Shown here: piece after piece, positions 10,921 to 22,561 of the stretch
Numbering within the stretch: the stretch's first letter is position 1
Layout: each line of letters starts with the position of its first letter
Assembly: GCA_963556145.1 (NCBI GenBank)
Contig: OY744472.1
Coordinates: 3,782,001-3,846,000 of the forward strand
DNA length: 64,000 bases
Direction of reading: 5' to 3'
Source of the DNA: Hygrocybe punicea
Taxonomy: Eukaryota; Basidiomycota; Agaricomycetes; Agaricales; Hygrophoraceae
Position numbers and translations under genes: made by a program
The notes under the pieces: model-generated
Seen by the model: only the letters and a program-made list of their open reading frames with translations
Databases searched by the model: none
What the model was told of the DNA's origin: nothing

Positions 10921-11739
10921 GGATCTGCTCAGAATTCTGCTGAGTTTTTGCAAAGCACAGGCTTTTTTCAACTTTTTTGCATTTTTCTCACTCAATTTTG
11001 TGAATAAAATAAATCTGACACTATATATGGGATTGGGTATACAATGGGCATGCTAACCAAATTAGGCAATATTTTCCCATGCTCCATATTTGGTAGGAAT
11101 TCTGAATGAAGTCTGAGTTGAGTCCAAGTGGAGTCCAAGTGGATTCCTTGCAAAACATTGTAAATTTGTTCACTTTATTGCTGCATTTCTAGTATACTCA
11201 AATATACAACAAGACAATAAATAGCTGTTAAGGTATTTCTTCACTCCTGTCTTTTTTTTCTCCTTTTCCTGCTTTACTTTGTCATCATTGTGACACACAC
11301 ATGTTTCCACTCCACTAAGTTATTAGGCTTACATCTGATGAACAGCTGCGGCATTGCTTTCCATATATGTTTTCTTCACCATTCCAAGACACATACCCTT
11401 TTCATTTCCCCATATGTCACATATTCATTTCCTTGTCCATGGTACAGCCTTTATCTATATAGCACACTTATGCTAGAGGGCCATTGCTTTGCATGGCATA
11501 TCCGAGTCCCTCAGAGTTATTACTACTATTTACATACACTGCTCTTTGTGACTTATTTCAAGGATAAATGTCTCATTAGAAAATGAATGAGAAGGTAAAC
11601 ATGGCTAAACTCGGCATTTGCTGCAACGATAGAGTGGAATTTTGATTTTGGTGGCTCAGGTCATATAAGACCGAGCCTAAATAAATTTAGGACTCGGAAT
11701 TGTTTACTGCATGAACTTCAGACTTTAAAATTTGTATCA
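10921..11739. other. Gene-free A/T-rich stretch
   Basis: A single 98-codon plus-strand frame (11290-11586) has no recognisable motif. A direct repeat GAGTCCAAGTG occurs near 11120. I see no element ends or coding signal. Confidence 0.4.
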
Positions 11740-12450
11740 CTTGTATGCAAAAACCAGTTGAAATTATTATTGACAATCATTCTGTTGAGAATTGACTCAA
11801 AGCTACACAACTGAGTATTTCACTGCTCATATGCTTTCAGAGTCATACATTGGAGTTGGAGATGGATACAAGAAGATCACTTCTTTCAAGTGCTAAAAGC
11901 ACACTCACAATGCTCCTTAAGTTCGATTTCTTTTTCTTCAAGAGGTGCTGGATTATGCCATTTTGGCACCAGAGTGTTTAACTTGGGGGTTAATGTAGTG
12001 GTAAGAGTCCACTCCACAAAATGTGTATAATGGTTAGGACCACATGATCCAACTGGATAGCAAGTTGAATCCAATTGATCAATAAGTTTGGATCAATAGA
12101 GATGTAGTAGGAGTCCACCATCTCCACAATATCCATTTTAGTTCGCCTAAAATGTACCAAGCCCAGATGAAGTCCAACTTCAGTTCACCTTCACAGTCCT
12201 TCAGTCCTTTTCACAATTTAGCTAGTCCACATGTACAAGATGAACACAAGATGGACTCTACAAGGATGAACTGATGAATCATTTAAAGGCTAGGAGTCAA
12301 TTGCAATTATATTGGAACGATGCCAAAATTTTCAAACCACCATGTTCACAGGCTATTTTGCTTTTTTCTGATTCAATTTTGTCTTTGGTTTAGAGGTCAC
12401 ATGGGCATGTTATCTGTTTTATAATAGTTTCATATATTTGCCACTCATTC
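11740..12450 (-). repeat. Inverted dispersed repeat B, left copy
   Basis: The sequence returns in opposite orientation at 27801-28515. The match includes a 62-codon incidental frame (11886-12074 minus, 28177-28365 plus) differing at only a few residues. Short words GGACTTCA and GTGAACT repeat within it. No protein family is recognisable. Confidence 0.7.
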
Positions 12451-12880
12451 TACTAGTACAATTCAGGTACAGTATTCAATGGCTCCTTTGAACACAAAAA
12501 ATTAACCTAAAATGCCACAAGTAGCCAATTATCTTGAACAAAAACTGAGCAGACCAGAAGTTGCTCATATATTTAAAGACATCTCATACCAATTTTCGAA
12601 GAAATCTGTTAATATTTGAATCTTTTATGATCAAAACATTAGTGTTCAAGCAGTGATTAGATTTCTCTCTGCTTTGTGAATATTCAGTTTCTAATTTTAT
12701 TGGTGGTTCTGAATAAAAATCAATATCCAGATAGGTTCAGATGATGCACTGAAGGAATTAGAACACTTTTTAGCAGTAGAAATCAGTACAGAATCAATTC
12801 TATTAGGGTGTTCAAAGGACTGGTAGTGTTCAAAGGAGCCATTGAACACTGTAAAGTCCTGAACAGGATTGAAGGTCAGT
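12451..12880. mobile_element. MITE K, left copy
   Basis: Ends are imperfect inverted repeats with the core CAATGGCTCCTTTGAACAC, reading inward from about 12476 and, inverted, to about 12845. The similarity extends outward through TTCAGG...TACAGT. About 400 bases, no coding capacity. An inverted copy lies at 27400-27800. I found no clear target duplication. Confidence 0.6.
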
Positions 12881-12896
12881 TCTTACCTTTTCACTC

Positions 12897-13345
12897 CACA
12901 GACACAGTTGCCATATAATAGCTGGTTTGTTTTAAATATTAATGACTTTAAATCAAAGATTTCACAATTAATTATTGCTGTTTTCAAAATGCATGACTTT
13001 TTTTTGAAAAAATAAATCTTTCAAAGAACAAAGGACCATAATCGTGGGAACGTTTCTATATATGGTAGCACTGTGAACTGGACAGTGAATGCAAATCCTT
13101 TCCCATCGTTGTGGTTACTGTAACCCCCTGTGTACAATGTCAATAGCCTTGAATAAAAGAATTGCTGAACACATACAGCCCTCGTTGATCTCCTCTTCGT
13201 CGTCCGGCATTGAGACTCAAGTTGAGTAAACGCTTACCAGTGCTACCATATATAGAAACTTTCCCACAATTATGGTCCTTTGTTCTTTGAAAGATTTATT
13301 TTTTCAAAAAATGTCATGCATTTTGAAAACAGCAATAAACAATTA
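12897..13345. other. Palindromic insertion absent from the other B-H junction
   Basis: Two arms of about 98 bases, 12976-13073 and 13240-13345, are inverted copies (shared words GCTGTTTTCAAAATGCATGA and CTATATATGGTAGCACTG) around a spacer of about 165 bases. At the corresponding junction near 27370 repeat H' runs directly into repeat K', so this block was inserted here or lost there. The spacer holds AATAAAAG and CCTGTGTACAATG, reminiscent of a retrotransposon LTR end, but I cannot prove that. Confidence 0.6.
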
Positions 13346-14560
13346 AAACTAATACAGGAGAAGAAAAAATAGAGGGGGAATGGGGAGGACGAATGGGCAA
13401 AGAAGAGGAGGAGGAAAAGGAGAGAAAATGAGGGGGGAAGGAGGAAGAGGGGAAGGGAGAGGGGAAGGGAGACAGAAAGGGAGACAGAAGGGGGAAGGGA
13501 GAGGGAAAGGAAGGGGGAAGGGGAAAGGATAGAGGGGGACCGCCACCTGTTGCTGCCATTGTCATGCCGCTGCTGCCGTTGTCGCCGCTGCTGCTGCTGC
13601 TGCCGCCATCGCCCGTGCATTGCTGCTGCTGCTGCCATTGCCATTGCCATTGCCGCTGGGCTGCTGCCGTTGTCTGTTGCTGCTGCCGCTGTTGCTGCTG
13701 CCGCCGTCGCCATTGCAGCTGTTGCAGCTGCATTGCTGCTGCTGCTGTTGCCGCAGTGGTCGCTGCTGCTGTTGCGCTGGGTGTTGCTGTTGGGGTCCGG
13801 CCTCCTTCCCCTTTCCCATTGTTCCCATCTCCCTATTTGCTCGCATCGCGGTGGTCTGGGGGTCGTTGCTGGCCATTGGCTGTCCCTCGCCGTGGGCGTG
13901 GGCATCGTGGGTAATAGTCAGTAACACAATATAAAATGAAAACATCAATAAAAAACATACCCATGCGGGGGTGGGCACATTACCACCCCCGCCGTGGCTG
14001 CCTGCATTCGTCTGCGTGAAGTTGCTGTTGCTGGTTCCGGTTCCCACTCCCGTTCTGGTTCCGGTTCCCGTTGCGTTCCCGCTCTCGTGGACGTCGTAGG
14101 TAATAGTCAGTAACAAGAATATAAAAATTAAAAAATTAAAAAAACATACTGAGGTGGGCACATCACCACCCCCTCCGTGCCCGTTCCCCTGTTCTCATTC
14201 CCGGTTGCGTTCCCATCCGCATTCTTGTTCTTGTTCTTGTTCTTGTTCCCATGGGCATGGGCGTGGACCTTGTAGGAAATAGTCAGTAACAGAATATAAA
14301 AATTAAAAAATTAAAAAAAACATACTGAGGCGGGGGTGGGCACATCACCCCCCCCTCCATGGCCGCCTGCGTTCGTCCGCGTCGTGAAGTTGCTGTTGCT
14401 GTTGCTGCTTGGTGTGGGGCGTTGGGTGGTGAGACGTGAGGTTGTTGATTGTCATGTGACCTCGTTTGTTGATGTGTTTCCACAAATGGTCCATGCACCA
14501 AATAAAGGTATATAAACCCGCCACAATCCGCTATCTAATTTGGGGCATACCGCCTCATTA
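13346..14560 (-). mobile_element. Repeat H, left copy, with intron-like modules
   Basis: This is the inverted counterpart of 26030-27370. Read on the minus strand it shows the same order: a GTGCATGGACCATTTGTGG start, a (CAACAG)n stretch, and three GGTGGTGATGTGCCCACC-like cores each followed by GTATGT, a T-rich stretch and TTACTGACTATT. A CAG/CAA tract and a C/T tract follow. Exon frames do not all connect in this copy by my reading, unlike H', so it is probably decayed. Confidence 0.65.
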
Positions 14561-14599
14561 AATAATAGTAGTTAGTTCTAACAATAATAATAATTAATA

Positions 14600-14840
14600 A
14601 ATATGTAATGAGAACTTTGGGGAATGCTACTTGGGGAGGAATCCTCCTCAGGACTCCTTAGCCACTCCTTGGTCAGGAGTCCTTAGGAGGGCCAAGGAGT
14701 CCTTACAAACTCCTTAAGGAAAAGGTTTATATGGTGAGGAAATCAAGGCCTCCTTAAGGACTCCTTGAGGACTCCTTGCAATTTGGCAGAGGAGTCCTTG
14801 AGGAGTCCTTAAGGAGTACTAAGGAATGTGTGGTAGAGTG
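14600..14840. mobile_element. MITE O, left copy
   Basis: About 240 bases built of AGGAGTCCTTAAGG/CCTTGAGGAGTCC palindromic words, bounded by GGGGAATGCTACTTGGGG and TACTAAGGAATGTGTGG. The inverted copy is at 25720-26013. It has no coding capacity. Confidence 0.65.
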
Positions 14841-14849
14841 TGATGTCCT

Positions 14850-16607
14850 CGTCTCTTTTATGATAGTTAGCCGACGATTGAATTTCTGGGGGTGATTGTT
14901 TAGCTTGTTTTTTGTTGAAGATTTCCGCAGACGCACCGCAACACATCGTTCTCTCCTCCTAACAAACTTCAACTGCTTATCCTTGTGTGCGATTATTCGA
15001 TCTTCCACTTGTGCTGGAGTTTCCAGTGTATCTGTATCTGTCAGCTTTGGCTGACCGAGCCTCCAGGCGCCCCTCACCCGCTTGTATCTACCTTGCAGAA
15101 TGTCATGAAAGTAGGCTGTTGACCTTTCCGGCAACCGAAGTCCTGGGTCACAGACCTTTGTCCCATAAAGTCATCGTCACCGACTTTGAAAACTTCCTTG
15201 AAAACTTGGCGGGATATATCCTGTTCAGAGGTCCATCAATCAATAGTGCAGAATGCGACACACATGCACTCACCAAAAAAATTGACTGGATTTCGGTGGT
15301 CTCCACCTCCTTGATCGCCAGGACATCCTGATCAACGTTCAATTTTCATCCTTGGTGCCTGATAGTCTGTTTTTGGTGGCCCGCAGGCGGCTTGCTGCAG
15401 TATTAATCGCAGCATGTCAAGGGCTTCTTCTCCTTTATGCTTCTGTCGTCTAGATGCCTTTGAGCTATGGGGATACTTTCCTTTGCCCATTGTGCGTCCA
15501 TTATCCTCACTCGATTCACCTTCTGTTTCCTCACTAGTTGAAGATGCAGTAGTATCTGACTTGGCGTTGCTCTCACTTCCTGTGTCTGACGATTCGGAGT
15601 CCATTGTCTAGCATGCCATAAACTTTCTTGCATCAACAGGCAAAATATCCAGCTGACGCACCTGTTCATGATTTCTTAGCACAGGAGTCCCTGAGTGGTT
15701 CTTGTGTTTTGATTGCAGTTCTGCCATAAATTTGCTGGTGGATGGAGTTGATGCTCTGGATTTCGGTTTCTTGCTCGCGGATGCTGGTCCTGTCAGTGTT
15801 TTCTTTGATCCACTCGCCTTCGGTGGATCACGGACAGGTTGCTGCATCTTGTTGGACCATCGGGCTTGCATAGCTGCGATTTCTTGCTCTTTCTCAGCCT
15901 GAGGGGTGTCATTCTAAATATGATGACTTATCACAATAATACACACCAGCGAGCATTTCAGCATCATGTCAACTTCTTTACGGTGCACTTCCTCCCTTGC
16001 TTGGACTCTCACATTCAACTCCATCATAAGAGCTTCAAATCATATTTCATATTCGTGGCGAGTTGCTTCTTCCTTTTCTTGCACAAATTTCTCTAATTCC
16101 TTCAATCTCGTCTCCAGTTTTGCCTCCATGTGTTGGACAGTGGTTTGATTCTTTAAACGAGTGAGTAAATTACACTTAGGACTTGTCGGGGACGAACCTT
16201 CTGTCTCAGTTTCCAGATTCTATACTGAGAGAACTCTAGCTGCTCCCGGAGATACTTCTCATCACGTGAGTATCTATCATCCTGTTTTTCCACGATTTGA
16301 CGTTTATGCTGAATGCTATGATTAGTTTCGATGCTCCTTGAGATATTTGCCACCAATGTACAGGACTGACAGTCTGATCATTCATCCATACCAGCGTGAA
16401 GTCATTGTCATTCATCTCCTCATCCTCATCATTGAAGCAGTCTTCTACTCCCAGGACCGGAGCATTTGTTGTCACCAAAACATCCATCTCCACACCTGAA
16501 GCAGCCGGTGCTTCTTGACCAGAGGGAACTGAGTGAGGATCAGAGGGACCTGAGTGAGGATAGAAAGATGTGCTGTGAAGTTCTCCTGGACTCAGTCCAT
16601 GAGACAT
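14850..16607 (-). CDS. Uncharacterised multi-exon protein
   Basis: The minus strand carries a chain of protein-like segments. A start at 16607 reads MSHGLSPGELHSTSF and an acidic NDEDEEMNDND block. Lysine-rich coiled segments follow, then a Ser/Lys-rich part (15871-15608), a Ser/Glu-rich part with SESSDTGSESNAKSD (15604-15332), a part with NVDQDVLAIKEVETTEIQS (15342-15148), and a basic C-terminal part with FVRRRERCVAVRLRKSS ending near 14940. Segments lie in different frames separated by short gaps with GT..AG potential, as expected for small introns, but I did not fix each junction. The end runs into MITE O sequence. I do not recognise the family. The low-complexity acidic/basic composition suggests a nuclear or chromatin-associated protein; that is only inference. 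It may also be a decayed copy. Confidence 0.4.
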
Positions 16608-17539
16608 GGTGTTGGGGTGTGGGATGGAGAGAGAAGACGATCATCAGTCAGAAGGCTTTTAAGACTGTAATGTAACTCTTGTTGAAAACAATAATTATTG
16701 AGGCATCTTCGACAATGACTCACTGACGCTCTGGTCGTGGAATACAAATTATATTTATTGTTTTAATTCTCTGGCTTGGCGGTCTACATGATAGCACACT
16801 TTTCCCAAATTCTTCTGGTCATTTATTGTTCCAACTCTGACTCTGAAGGTGGCGGCCTATCTTGAACAATTGTGCCCTTCCTAAATGATGACGATGTCTG
16901 ACAATTAGTATGGCTACTATCCAACTCTGGCCTATTGTATGATGATGCCTGACATCTTCCAATTGCCCACTCCTATCGCCCAGATGTTTTTATTCATATC
17001 ATGTGATCGCATGCATTTATTTCCAAAAATACAGTTAAATTGTTGAAATACACCTGCAATTGCCTCACATTGCCCACTTTCATTACCCACTCTCATTGCC
17101 CTCTCCCATTGCCCTCTCCCATTGCCCCGTTCATGGTTTCAGAATCAATCCCCCCTTTCTTTGAGGCTGGGCCTCCGCCACCTTCATATCCCCTTCTTAC
17201 CATCCAGGCCGACCTCGCCTATGTGTCCACTCCTGCTGTCCCTATGATAACAGCTACGGAGGAACTCAGCCTGTGTAGAGGTCCGACTCCAACTAGTCGT
17301 GCTCCCAGTCATGCTCCCAGTTGTGCAGCCAGTTGTGCTCCCAGCTCTGGCCCGAGTCGCACAGTCAAATGCTTACTGCCCCACTCCTCATCTCCCTACA
17401 TCGTACCGGTGTAGTAGGGACTAGGGTCCCTACTGGGTGCCTCAGTGGTCTCAGGTGGGACAAGCTGAAGTTTCATAAGCTATCTACACAAAAGGTAATC
17501 CTACGGAACGTGGGAACAGTCACGTGATCTACTAGTAGT
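16608..17539. other. Intergenic stretch; no supported gene
   Basis: There is A/T-rich DNA with tandem CATTGCCCACT/CATTGCCCTCTCC words near 17070-17125. A 124-codon Pro/Ser-rich frame (17040-17414) could be a 5' exon of the downstream gene. A GTAATCC donor-like site at 17490 and stops before 17540 leave that unproven. Confidence 0.35.
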
Positions 17540-17829
17540 AGTGGGGCACTACCCACTACTACACCGGCGCCTAAGGTTAAACCAAAGGTTGCTTTCACTA
17601 ATGCGGATCTAGCATCCGAATCGGCCGAGTCATCGTGCCTTTCCAATATTGATGACTCGTCTGAGTCAAGTGATGAATTGGAAGATGGCCTCATACGAAA
17701 GCCTGCTGGTCAAGTTGGTCAGCCCAACAGAGGTGGATACAATCTTGAGGATGCCATGAATTGGCCACCAAAGATGTTTAAGAAATTCCAGGTGGGTGGA
17801 GAACTTCCTGCTGTGTTGTGCCTGCTGAC

Positions 17830-19888
17830 TAGTGATGGACAGGTTCAGTTTGGTCCGGTTCAGGCCAAAAAAATCCAAACCTTGAACCAAACCTAAGGTT
17901 CAGTTCAGTCAATACACTGAACCTTGAACTGAACCTTAGGTTCAGGTTCAAACAGGTTCAGTTCAGGTTCACCCTGATCTGAACCCTGAACCAAACCTGT
18001 AAGTGTATCATAGGGCTATATTACATTTTTATTCAGTATAAAGGCCTTTGTTTTATGCCTTGTAGTTATATAGCATGAAAAAAGGTTTCTTTAGCAGCAA
18101 ATTGTCTGTATTACTGTACATTTGTATCACTTAAAGATAAAATGATCAAAAAATTAACCTTATCAGCTTCAATATTGCAGCTGTAGTACTTAAAAATAAT
18201 GATAATATAATACATCACACATACTTGAGGCTTACCTTGGCACAATCCTTAGATATTATACAACTTATACCAACTAGTGTTGGGGAAGTTCGGTCTCAGA
18301 CCGACCCAAACCCGGTTTAGACCGAACCGAAACCGCCGGTTTCGGTTTCGGTTTGGGAAATTTCGGCTGAGACCGAATGGTTCGGTCTCCGGTTTGGAGA
18401 TTTGGCCGCGGGCCGAAACTGTTTCAAACTGAGTTTGAACCGCAAACCGATATTCGCAAGTCGGCCACTTGGCTGACTTCCAAAGTCACCAAGACACTTC
18501 TGCAACCACCAAGAACGCCCACAACGTACGCCAAACGAGGACGACGGAGCACCCAAGGCGGACCAAACATGGCAGGGTACTCCCTGCCACCCACCTATGC
18601 TTTCTTTATTTTTTTATTTTTTTTATTCGACACTAACAGTAGCAAGTTACAGTCAACGGCCACCACGGCCATCACCACCACTACCACCATGGCCACCACC
18701 ACCACTACTACGACAACAACAACGATTGCCACCATGATGGCCGCAACCACCAGGACCGCTACAACCACCAGGACCGCCACGGCGGACGCCAACAACAACG
18801 TGTCCAAGACACGCGCGCACGCAAACGAACGTGAACAGGGTGGAGTGGGAGTCAGAGAGGTGGAACGAGCAGCGTGGGGTGGTGCATCCACCCCCGCTCC
18901 TTTGTGGTATGTTATTTTTATTCTTTCTTTTATTGATTTTATTCGTATATAACGGAATGCGGCACAACACCACCACCACCATGCAACACCACCACCACCA
19001 CCACCACCATGCAACACCAATGCGGCCAACGCGGGGTCAACCCGCCCGCCGTGCGTGTACAACACGCATGACAAATCGGGACACCCACGCGGAGAGGCCC
19101 GTACGCCACCACCACGCGCTCGCCGAAAACAACCAACGCAGGACCAACGCGGGGCCAACACGCCCGTCGTCGCATGCACAACACGTCTGACGCATCGGGG
19201 CATCACCACCACCACCACCACACCCAATCGACAACAGCCGAGGCGGAACACACGCGTTCGACATGTGTGTTTCGCTAGGACAGGACCGTGCAGCCCACCA
19301 ACCCCCAATCCCACCTCGTAATGAGGCTAGCCATGTCGATTGACGTGTGCAGCGCTCTTGCGAGGTCAGATGGGAGGGAGGGCCCCCAGCCCACGCGGTT
19401 CGTGGTTCAGACCGCGTCTGGACCGAAACCAAACCGACGTAAACCGTTTACGTCGGTTTTGGTTTTGGTTTGGGATTGGGATTTTTTGGTAGGAACCAAA
19501 CCGTTCGGTTTCGGTTTGGGGCAAAAAGGCCGAAAACCAGACCGAACCGAACTTCCCCATCACTAATACCAACTTATCCCTGACAAATCCAAGGCTCAAA
19601 CCCCCTGAGGAAGAGTGGCAGGGTTTAACAGGAAGTTGTTAGCTACAACAAGAGAAAAGTGATCATGTTTCTTCTGAAAATTAGGCAAAATTATATCACA
19701 TTTGTTAAAGTTTAGGTTCTGGTTTGAACCAGTTTGAACCAGATTCACAGAATTTCCCCCCTGCCTGAACCTTGAACTGAACCTCAGGTTTGGTTCAGGC
19801 TGAAGCTTGAACCTGAACCCTAATTCAGGTTCGGTTCAGTTCAGTTCAGGTCCGAACCTTGGTTCAGAACCAAACCTATCCATCACTA
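17830..19888. mobile_element. hAT-like non-autonomous element A
   Basis: Terminal inverted repeats TAGTGATGGACAGGTT at the left and the complement of TAGTGATGGATAGGTT at the right are flanked by an exact 8-base duplication, CTGCTGAC (17822-17829 and 19889-19896). Without the nested element B it is about 760 bases long. Both ends are arrays of GGTTCAGGTTCAG/CTGAACCTGAACC words. There is no transposase. A second copy is at 36805-39865. The target CTGCTGAC lay inside a short intron of the surrounding gene and contains a CTGAC branch-site-like word. Confidence 0.9.
18275..19565. mobile_element. hAT-like non-autonomous element B, nested in A
   Basis: Ends are TAGTGTTGGGGAAGTTCGGT and the complement of TAGTGATGGGGAAGTTCGGT. 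The duplication ATACCAAC is exact at 18267-18274 and 19566-19573. The uninterrupted sequence of the related copy near 38690/39550 shows the pre-insertion order. Terminal zones are CGGTTTCGGTTT-type arrays. The centre holds ACC/CAC triplets and the core GGTGGTGCATCCACCCCCGC with a donor-like GTATGT at 18907. A CACTAACAG acceptor-like word lies near 18635. No transposase. An inverted copy is at 56683-57935. Confidence 0.9.
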
Positions 19889-20145
19889 CTGCTGACAGTG
19901 AATACAGAGATATGTTCACCAGCTCATTAACACTCACCTCGATACCACGCAAAGTTACCAACCACAGAAGGAGAATCTTCGCCAGGCTGTGCAAGATACG
20001 GTCAGCTTTTTTTTTCTGATCGTGAAAATAATTCTAAACATACAAACAGGCAATGGCAGCCTTTCCTGAACTTGCAAAATATGAAGGCTGTTAGCCAGTG
20101 AATGACGTTATGATGTTACATTTAAAGAATACATCACGACATGAG

Positions 20146-20435
20146 AAATTGATGATACAGAAGTTGGCTGCAGGGACAAAAGGGAAGGGTTGGGAGTAAA
20201 TGCGTCATTGCAATGGTCATTGTAAATAATCAGTTCTCGCAGTGAATTGAGAAATTGATGATACGGAGACAAAAGGAAAGGGTCGGGAGTAAATGCATCG
20301 TTGCAATTGTCATTGTGAATAATCGGTCATGACAGTGAATTGAGAAATTGACAATAGAGAAGTTGCGGAGACAAAAGGTTATATTAGGGTCGGGAGTAAT
20401 GCGTCGTTGCAATTGTCATTGTAAATAATGAGAGT
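20146..20435. repeat. Tandem repeat of about 105-120 bases, three units
   Basis: Three consecutive units share GAGAAATTGA, GGAGACAAAAGG, GGGTCGGGAGTAA(A)TGC and GTTGCAATTGTCATTGT. It lies between the broken gene above and the WD40 gene, probably in the former's 3' coding remnant. It has no coding value. Confidence 0.75.
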
Positions 20436-21597
20436 CAGGTGGCCATGCAGGTGACAGGAGCATCAGTTGTGCTCTCTCGTCGCCTACCCTCATCACCTAG
20501 AAACAAAATAGGTAGAACAATTAGCAGGAACAGAGACTTGCACCTACATAAAGGGCGGGTGTCTCTTGTTTCGCCACCCATAAAATCACTTGTTCACACA
20601 GGTCGCCCACTCCATCGTACTCGGTCACACTCCCTATCTAACCATGTATCAATTGTTCCAATTGATCACATTGTCATACATGCTTGTCGCACGTTGCAAA
20701 GGTCATACCGATGCTGTCTACTGGCTTGCAGTATCACCAAATGGCGACTTACTTGCCAGCGCCGGTGAGTAGTCATTAATGACTTCCTAGTAAGTATATT
20801 TAATCTATGTGATGATAGGAGGAGACGGTATAAGGATATGGGACTTACAAAAGCACCAACACACCTTGGTTTCCCAAAGCCACATCCTGCGAGGACCTAC
20901 CACTTGCATTGGGTGGGTCAGTGGTAAAGATGATTTGTCTGCAAAGGTATGTTACGGATCAGCATTGGGCTACCTCATCGTCTGCCAAGTTCTTCCTGAG
21001 GTGTGTGCCATGCCATTCAAAATGTAGAAAAGAAACTCAGGCCCTCCAGACATGGGAACTTTGTGCCAAGCGAATTGCAACCGGCCAGGAGATTATCTGT
21101 ATGGCTGTAGGTGAAATGTGCCATGATGGGTCTGCGTGTATCGCCCTTGGCACCCGTGACAGGGTAGTCCAAGTCCTCAAGACTGACTCCAAGGGGGAAC
21201 TTCATTCCATGTTCAGCATCCGACTGGACACCACAGTTCCAATTACTGTTGGCTTCCTTGATAACACTACTAAAGATATTCTGATATTCAGCCTTTATGA
21301 CGGCAAGATGTAAGTGATTCCTTACTCCTCAATTTCGATGGTAGATTTGAGTTTGTCATACAGGCACACATTAAGAGGTGAAAACAGGAAAGAAATTTCA
21401 ACCGTAGATCTTGGCGGCATGATGTGGGTACTCGCTCACCTCTTTTTGAAAATATCTCATCCAGGAACAGAGGTAGCACTGCAGTCAGCTATGGTTGAAA
21501 TCAATTTGTCATTGACAGCGTTACGAATGGTTTCAATTTATATCAGCTTGACAATGACCACTGGAAGCGCAATTTTCCAACTGGCATGCTTATTCGT

Positions 21598-21758
21598 TGC
21601 AGCAGTAGCTGCTAGCCCCTAGGACCCCAAAGACCCTTAGCTGGTAGATTCCCTTTCCTGTAGTAGCTTAGTCATCCATCCTTGGGTTTCCTCAGCTTTC
21701 CCCTCCCAGCCATGGCTCCCCCTGAGCTCTTCCCTGAGGTCCGGAGATTCCCCCTCCA
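21598..21758 (+). repeat. 5' LTR of element L
   Basis: Begins TGCAGCAGTAGCTGC and ends GATTCCCCCTCCA. It matches 23680-23839 at roughly 97 percent by eye, differing by a one-base indel near AGGACCCC and a few substitutions. Confidence 0.85.
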
Positions 21759-21761
21759 ATG

Positions 21762-21782
21762 TGGTGATGAGAGAGATTCGAG
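21762..21782 (+). other. Primer-binding-site-like sequence of L
   Basis: TGGTGATGAGAGAGATTCG begins three bases after the LTR. Its complement ends in ...ATCACCA and contains CGAATC, the usual T-loop end of a tRNA. It is therefore complementary to about 18-20 bases of a tRNA 3' end. I cannot name the tRNA. Confidence 0.6.
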
Positions 21783-22069
21783 CCACGCACCCATAGGACC
21801 AGATCCCGAAGAGATCAAAACACGCCATTTCGAACACTGAAAAACACTTGTCACCAGTCACCAGGAACTTGACAGGACGCGCAAACGAAGCGCGAAAACA
21901 CAACCGAATCAGCACCATTTCCCTCACCCATCTCGTTTATATCATTTATCCTTCATTTCTCACCTTTCGTCTGCTTTCAGAATTTGGTTCAACTTTTTCA
22001 TGCGCCTGAATTGCAGTTCCCCCGCTGCTCTTTCGTCTATACATTTTTCTTTAGCTATGCGACTATACC

Positions 22070-22561
22070 ATGGCACCCAAGGCACGAAACCACAAAATCA
22101 GGAAGACGGAGAAGGAGCTCCACGCGGAACGCGACACACGCATACTCGAGCTGCAAAAACGGTTAGCGGACGAACGCGAAATGAAGGAGAGAAACACGGA
22201 GAAAAAGATGAAGGAGAAGATGCGACAGAAAGAAAAAACGGCACGACAAGTGCTCCACCGCGCAGAAGAAGGTACGCACCTCAAAATAACGATGCAGGAC
22301 TCACCGCAGGCAGAAAACGGACGGCCAACAATGAACGCGAAAATGTTCGCGTCTCTCACCCTTGCAACCATGCCCCAAGTCCCCACAGTGTCAACGGCAA
22401 CCCCGTCTACCGTCTCGCAGGCCCCAACGCCGTCCGTACGTGTGCCCATCACGCCCAACACGACTGCTACGTCACCAACGTGCACGACACCCTGTAAAGC
22501 ATCACCAACACCGTCCCAGCGCCCGAACCCGTCACTGTCGCCCCAGAAACAGCCAACATAA
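22070..22561 (+). CDS. Basic coiled-coil protein of LTR element L, function unknown
   Basis: The 163-codon frame starts with ATG 2 bases after CC in ACCATGGCACCC, a good start context. Residues 1-70 are rich in Lys, Arg and Glu (KIRKTEKELHAERDTRILEL and EMKERNTEKKMKEKMRQKEK), typical of a charged coiled coil. The rest is Pro/Thr/Ser-rich. There is no zinc knuckle or enzyme motif. Further short Pro-rich frames follow to about 23470. It may be a gag-like remnant or a captured sequence; that cannot be decided from sequence alone. Confidence 0.4.
   Translation: MAPKARNHKIRKTEKELHAERDTRILELQKRLADEREMKERNTEKKMKEKMRQKEKTARQVLHRAEEGTHLKITMQDSPQAENGRPTMNAKMFASLTLATMPQVPTVSTATPSTVSQAPTPSVRVPITPNTTATSPTCTTPCKASPTPSQRPNPSLSPQKQPT

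Larger units (their letters stand above)
17540..20130 (+). pseudogene. Broken uncharacterised Agaricomycete gene (GGYNLEDAMNW family)
   Basis: An exon ending at about 17790 reads a Ser-rich acidic stretch, then LIRKPAGQVGQPNRGGYNLE and DAMNWPPKMFKKFQ. A GTGGGT donor follows. The acceptor TTCACCAG lies near 19921, after which the frame gives THLDTTQSYQPQKENLRQA, a second short intron, and MAAFPELAKYEGC. The order (KP.GE.GRP.RGGYNL, then HLD..., then FP.L..YE.WPV.D) matches a family I remember as frequent and uncharacterised in Agaricomycetes. The codon after YEGC is TAG, followed by PVNDVMMLHLKNTS; family members have Trp there, so TGG to TAG is the likely mutation. The first intron has grown from about 64 bases to over 2.1 kb by insertion of elements A and B. 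Probably inactive. Confidence 0.6.
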
